Assembly: GCA_934647305.1 (NCBI GenBank)
Contig: CAKUFI010000043.1
Location: 1 to 23,423, forward strand
Reading direction: 5' to 3'
DNA length: 23,423 nt
Source: an uncultured Clostridia bacterium
GTDB lineage: Bacteria; Bacillota; Clostridia; Christensenellales; Aristaeellaceae
Below the pieces are notes generated by a model. The model ran no database searches. It was not told the origin of the DNA and worked only from the letters and a program-made list of their open reading frames with translations. This document shows positions 20,321-23,423 of this stretch, piece by piece. How positions within the stretch are numbered: position 1 is the first letter of the stretch; every line of letters starts with the position of its first letter. A program made the position numbers and the translations under genes.

Positions 20321-22957
20321 AGCCTGCCACTTGAAGGCGTACTTGCCGCCGCGCAGCTCCATCATCACGTCGTCGTCGGACTGCCAGCAGCGGAACACGC
20401 CGTGCACCTCGCTGAGCAGCTTTTCACTCTCGGTGACCTGATGCAGGTCGGCATGCTCAAGGATGAGCAGCGCGGTCGAGCCGACCGGGATCTGGCAGGA
20501 CACCTGATGCTCGTCGCCGGTGATGCGCCAGTCGCACTGCACGCGGCCCGCCGGGGTCATCAGCCAGCCCGATACGAACGACAATCCCTCGATTGGGCGC
20601 GGATGCAGCAGCAGCTCGCCGTAGCCCGGCTTGGTCATGTCGATGCCGCACAGCGCGCGCATCATCCACTCGCCGATCGCGCCGTAGGCATAGTGGTTGT
20701 AGGAGTTCATGTCCCGGCTCCAGAAGCTGCCGTCGGGCTTGATGCCGTCCCAGTGCTCCCACATCGTGGTCGCGCCCTTCGTGATCGGGTACAGCCAGCC
20801 GGGGTAGCCGGTCTGCATGAACAGCTGCCCGGCCACATCGTGATACCCGCACTCGGTCAGCGCCAGGCACAGATACGGCGTGCCCACGAAGCCGGTGGTC
20901 AGGTGGTAGTCGTTGTCCTTAATCATCTGCACCAGCTCGGCCGCCATGCGGTCGCGATGCTCCTCCTCGGCCAGCTCGAAGTGCAGCGTCAGCGCGTATG
21001 CGGTCTGCGTGTGCACGGCCAGCCGCCCGTTGGGGGTGATGAACTCCCGGCGGAAGGCGCGCACCAGGCTCTTGTGCGCCTGCCTGAGCTCGTAGGCGTC
21101 CTTGTCGTAGCCCAGCGCCTCAGCCGCGCGCATGGTCAGGTAGGTGCTGTAGGCATGATACGCGCTGGCGATCAGGCTCTTGTCGGTTGCGCCCACGTAG
21201 CTGCCCGACGGCGCGTCCAGGCCCAGCCAGTCGCCGAACTCGCCGCTCACATCGACGATCACGCCGTCGGTCGAGTGGCCGTCGTTATAGCGGAGCCAGG
21301 CGCGCATCGACGGATACTGGTCGCGCAGCACCTGCAGATCGCCGTAGCACTGGTAGATCGTCCAGGGCACAATCACCGCCGCGTCGCCCCAGGCCGCGCC
21401 GCCCGCCGCCTTTTCGCCCAGCACGTTGGGCACGACGTAGGTCACCGCGCCGTCGCTTCTCTGGTCGCAGGCCAGGTCCTTGAGCCACTCGGTCAGCATC
21501 AGCGCACTGTCCATGTTGGTGCAGGCCGTGCGCGCGAACACCTCGCAGTCGCCCGTCCAGCCCAGCCGCTCGTCGCGCTGCGGGCAGTCGGTCGGCACGT
21601 CCACAAAGTTGCCCCGCTGGCCCCACTGGATGTTGCGGAAGAGCTGGTTGACCCGCTCGTCCGAGCATTCGAAGCCCGAGGTTTCGGCCAGGTTCGAGTG
21701 AATCACCACGCCCTCGAAGTCCGAAAGCGAGACCTCGTCCGGCCAGTCGATCAGCTGAATATACCTGAAGCCGTAGAAGGTCAGCTGCGGCTCGAAGGTC
21801 TGCTCACCCTCGCGCAGGGTGTACTCGATCAGTGCCTTCGCGCTCCGGTAGTTGTCTGTATAGAAGTTTCCGTCCCTGTCCAGCACCTCGGCGTGGCGGA
21901 TGGTCACGGTATGTCCCGCCGGGCCCTTCACGCGGAACCTGACCCAGCCGACCATGTTCTGGCCGAAGTCGATCACGGTTTCGCCCTTGGGCGTATGGAT
22001 GATCTGCCGCGCGGGCAGGGTGCGCATGGGCTTAACCCCCGCGTCGCGCTGGCCGATCAGGCGGCAGGCGGGCATGGGCAGCTCCGCGGCGCTCTTCCAG
22101 GCCGCGTCGTCGTAGCCCACCTCGTCCCAGCCGGATGTCTCAAGGCGCGCGTCGTAGGCGGTGCCGTCGTAATAATCGGCGAAGCGGATCGGGCCGGTCA
22201 TGTCGGCCTTCCAGCTGCCGTCGGTGGCGTAGAGTATCTCGCTGCCGTTCTTCAGGCGCACGTACAGCAGGCCCCAGAAGCCCAGTTTGTCGCCCAGGTA
22301 GCCGCCCGCGTGCGTCCGGCGGGAAATCGTGCCGCGATACCAGCCGTCGGCCAGCGTCACGCCCACGGCGTTTTCGCCCCGGCGCACGAGGCTCGTCACG
22401 TCCCAGGTCTGGTACTGCAGGCGGTAGTTATAGGTTGTCCAGCCGGGCGAGAGCACCTCGTCCGTGACCTTTTTTCCGTTGATGGACAGGGAATAGACGC
22501 CCAGCGCGGTGGTATACGCCCTGGCGCTGACCACCTCGCCGCGAATCTCGAACTGCTTGCGCAGGCGGATGGGCGGCTGCAGGATCGCACCGGTGTCCTC
22601 GCTCGAGCCGATAAACCGGCCGGCGGGCGCGCGGGTGGTCATCAGGCCGGTGTCCCAGAAGGCCTTCTGCGAATAATCGCTGTCCTGCCCCTTTTTGTCC
22701 CACACGCGCACGCGCCAGTAATACCGGCTGCGCGGCTTGAGCGCGGGGCCTTCGTAGGGAATCAGGTGATAGGCGCGGGACGAGATCTTTCCGCTGTCCC
22801 AGAAGGGCGTGTCCATGCCCTCGCAGAAGACCTGGATGCGGTAGGCCGCCTGCGTCGAGGCGGTGTCCTGGAGCTGCCAGCTGAAGCGCGGGCGAAGGTC
22901 GTCCAGCCCCAGCGGGTTTTCGCGATACTCACAGCGAAGATTCACAGCCTGAAACAT
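20291..22957 (-). CDS. GH78 alpha-L-rhamnosidase
   Basis: 888 residues from ATG at 22957 (MFQAVNLRCEYRENPLG), with an AAAGGAAG site; the longer upstream frame is repeat sequence. No signal peptide, so probably cytoplasmic. It cleaves terminal alpha-L-rhamnose from plant glycosides or polysaccharides. Layout: fibronectin-like/N-terminal beta domains (to about 400), then the (alpha/alpha)6 catalytic barrel with DCPQRDERLGWTGD near 455 and TMWEHWDG near 730 (the acid and base Glu regions of the family), and a C-terminal beta domain. No sugar transporter or regulator is next to it; repeat arrays border both ends. The last residues (about AVPGSNC) are encoded by repeat sequence. Confidence 0.95.
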   Translation of the reverse strand: MFQAVNLRCEYRENPLGLDDLRPRFSWQLQDTASTQAAYRIQVFCEGMDTPFWDSGKISSRAYHLIPYEGPALKPRSRYYWRVRVWDKKGQDSDYSQKAFWDTGLMTTRAPAGRFIGSSEDTGAILQPPIRLRKQFEIRGEVVSARAYTTALGVYSLSINGKKVTDEVLSPGWTTYNYRLQYQTWDVTSLVRRGENAVGVTLADGWYRGTISRRTHAGGYLGDKLGFWGLLYVRLKNGSEILYATDGSWKADMTGPIRFADYYDGTAYDARLETSGWDEVGYDDAAWKSAAELPMPACRLIGQRDAGVKPMRTLPARQIIHTPKGETVIDFGQNMVGWVRFRVKGPAGHTVTIRHAEVLDRDGNFYTDNYRSAKALIEYTLREGEQTFEPQLTFYGFRYIQLIDWPDEVSLSDFEGVVIHSNLAETSGFECSDERVNQLFRNIQWGQRGNFVDVPTDCPQRDERLGWTGDCEVFARTACTNMDSALMLTEWLKDLACDQRSDGAVTYVVPNVLGEKAAGGAAWGDAAVIVPWTIYQCYGDLQVLRDQYPSMRAWLRYNDGHSTDGVIVDVSGEFGDWLGLDAPSGSYVGATDKSLIASAYHAYSTYLTMRAAEALGYDKDAYELRQAHKSLVRAFRREFITPNGRLAVHTQTAYALTLHFELAEEEHRDRMAAELVQMIKDNDYHLTTGFVGTPYLCLALTECGYHDVAGQLFMQTGYPGWLYPITKGATTMWEHWDGIKPDGSFWSRDMNSYNHYAYGAIGEWMMRALCGIDMTKPGYGELLLHPRPIEGLSFVSGWLMTPAGRVQCDWRITGDEHQVSCQIPVGSTALLILEHADLHQVTESEKLLSEVHGVFRCWQSDDDVMMELRGGKYAFKWQADRAVPGSNC

Positions 22958-23035
22958 TTCAATTCTTCCTTTCCAGTCGGTCGGCAGGGCCGCCGGGCAG
23001 TGCCCGGTTCCACTTGCTGCCGCCGATCCTATCAC

Positions 23036-23070
23036 GAATTCGGGAACCATAAGTTCAAGTTCCCGAATTC
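23036..23070 (-). repeat. TATG-loop hairpin, copy 3
   Basis: Perfect 12-bp stem GAATTCGGGAAC/GTTCCCGAATTC; the minus-strand loop is TTGAACTTATG (23048-23058). Confidence 0.82.
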
Positions 23071-23177
23071 TCCGGTTTTCCGGGATTCCCCGAAAAACTT
23101 CCGTCGGCATTGCCTCTACCTGCTGCCGGTCGGCAGGGCCGACAGCCACCTGCTGCCGCCGATTCTATCAACGACCG

Positions 23178-23204
23178 TTGGCCGCCATAAACTGAAGCGG
23201 CCAA
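23178..23204 (-). repeat. TATG-loop hairpin, copy 4
   Basis: 8-bp stem TTGGCCGC/GCGGCCAA; the minus-strand loop is TTCAGTTTATG (23186-23196). One arm with its flank recurs at 23266-23281 as a truncated copy. Confidence 0.8.
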
Positions 23205-23287
23205 GATCTGCGCCGGGCAGTGCCCGGTTCCACTTGCTGCCGGTCGGCGGGGCAGGCTGCCAAAAGCGGCCAAGGTCTGCGTTCGAA

Positions 23288-23368
23288 AACCCCTCCGCCC
23301 GCTTCGCGGACACCTCCCCTTTCAGGGGAGGCATGGGGCGTGTTCAAGGCTCCCCTGAAAGGGGAGCT
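23288..23368 (+). repeat. Cruciform-like inverted-repeat element, family C, copy 2
   Basis: AACCCCTCCGCCCGC start, then CCTCCCC-TTTCA-GGGGAGG and CTCCCC-TGAAA-GGGGAG palindromes. It lacks the closing outer arm seen in copy 1 and is joined directly to the family E repeat. Confidence 0.78.
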
Positions 23369-23370
23369 CA

Positions 23371-23423
23371 GACTGTCAAAAAACCCCCGGAGAGCTCGAG
23401 AGGGCCGCAGCCCTTTCGAACTT
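23371..23423 (-). repeat. Dispersed repeat, family E, copy 2 (runs off the window)
   Basis: Inverted copy of 16636-16687, from GACTGTC at 23371 to the last base of the window. Confidence 0.85.

Larger units (their letters stand above)
22978..23245 (-). repeat. Linker/short-palindrome array, right side
   Basis: Minus-oriented counterpart of 20224-20320. The plus strand shows CYACYTGCTGCCG four times (23010-23022, 23116-23128, 23147-23159, 23230-23242), with CCGGGC-AGT-GCCCGG at 22993-23007 and 23213-23227 and GTCGGC-AGG-GCCGAC at 23129-23143. A stretch of about 30 bases starting GCCGGGCAGTGCCCGGTTCC occurs twice (22992 and 23212). Confidence 0.82.
22958..23423. other. Gene-free interval with hairpin array and repeats
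   Basis: From the rhamnosidase start to the window end I see no gene, only repeats listed separately. No convincing -10/-35 pair for the rhamnosidase was found near its start, so the promoter, if local, lies within or beyond the hairpins. Confidence 0.65.

Noticed and set aside
22958..23149. N-terminal extension of the rhamnosidase
   Set aside because: It is encoded by hairpin repeats; the ATG at 22957 has a ribosome site and begins the family homology.
22978..23245. CRISPR array
   Set aside because: The recurring 13-mer is too short and unevenly spaced, the parts between are palindromes, and no cas gene is present.

Overview
The window is a GC-rich chromosomal segment from an anaerobic, endospore-forming Firmicute, most likely a gut-type member of class Clostridia. 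The evidence is: strong Shine-Dalgarno sites and near-consensus sigma-A promoters; both dipicolinate synthase genes (dpaA, dpaB); a PerR-like regulator next to rubrerythrin and rubredoxin; a T-box in front of metG; and the rpmH-rnpA-yidD-yidC-jag block. The species cannot be fixed from this sequence alone.

Layout. 1-1352: a secreted solute-binding-like protein ending at a terminator shared with the convergent genes. 1363-4448 (minus): trmH-family methyltransferase, a protein of five ~36-residue repeats, dpaA and dpaB. 4507-5938 (minus): a PLP aminotransferase behind a short leader that resembles the 3' end of a T-box. 5978-9614 (plus): rpmH, rnpA, yidD, yidC, jag and a PHP-domain gene, transcribed divergently from the aminotransferase; dnaA and an origin are not seen. 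9614-10200: a decayed patch with a dispersed palindrome and the frameshifted C-terminus of a phage VapE-type primase/ATPase. 10243-11982: a Gfo/Idh/MocA oxidoreductase and a DUF3784-like membrane protein. 12008-14050: perR-like gene with a candidate self-operator, rubrerythrin, rubredoxin and two small hypothetical genes, interspersed with two extra copies of the rubrerythrin 3' end. 14056-16371 (minus): T-box-controlled metG. 16435-16690: repeats. 16724-19845 (minus): a tight run of membrane-anchored protein, dus, a 30-residue membrane peptide and an M1-peptidase-like protein without its zinc ligands. 20291-22957 (minus): GH78 alpha-L-rhamnosidase.

The most unusual content is non-coding. The rhamnosidase gene is flanked on both sides, in inverted orientation, by arrays of small hairpins. 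Four have different stems but the same 11-nt loop (TTNARYYTATG). Others are 6-bp stems with 3-nt loops separated by a recurring 13-mer of the type CGGCAGCAGNTGG. Larger inverted-repeat elements lie beside them. One array supplies the last codons of the rhamnosidase gene. Second in interest are the rubrerythrin-tail copies that punctuate the oxidative-stress cluster, and the fully inactivated M1-like protein in a translationally coupled operon.
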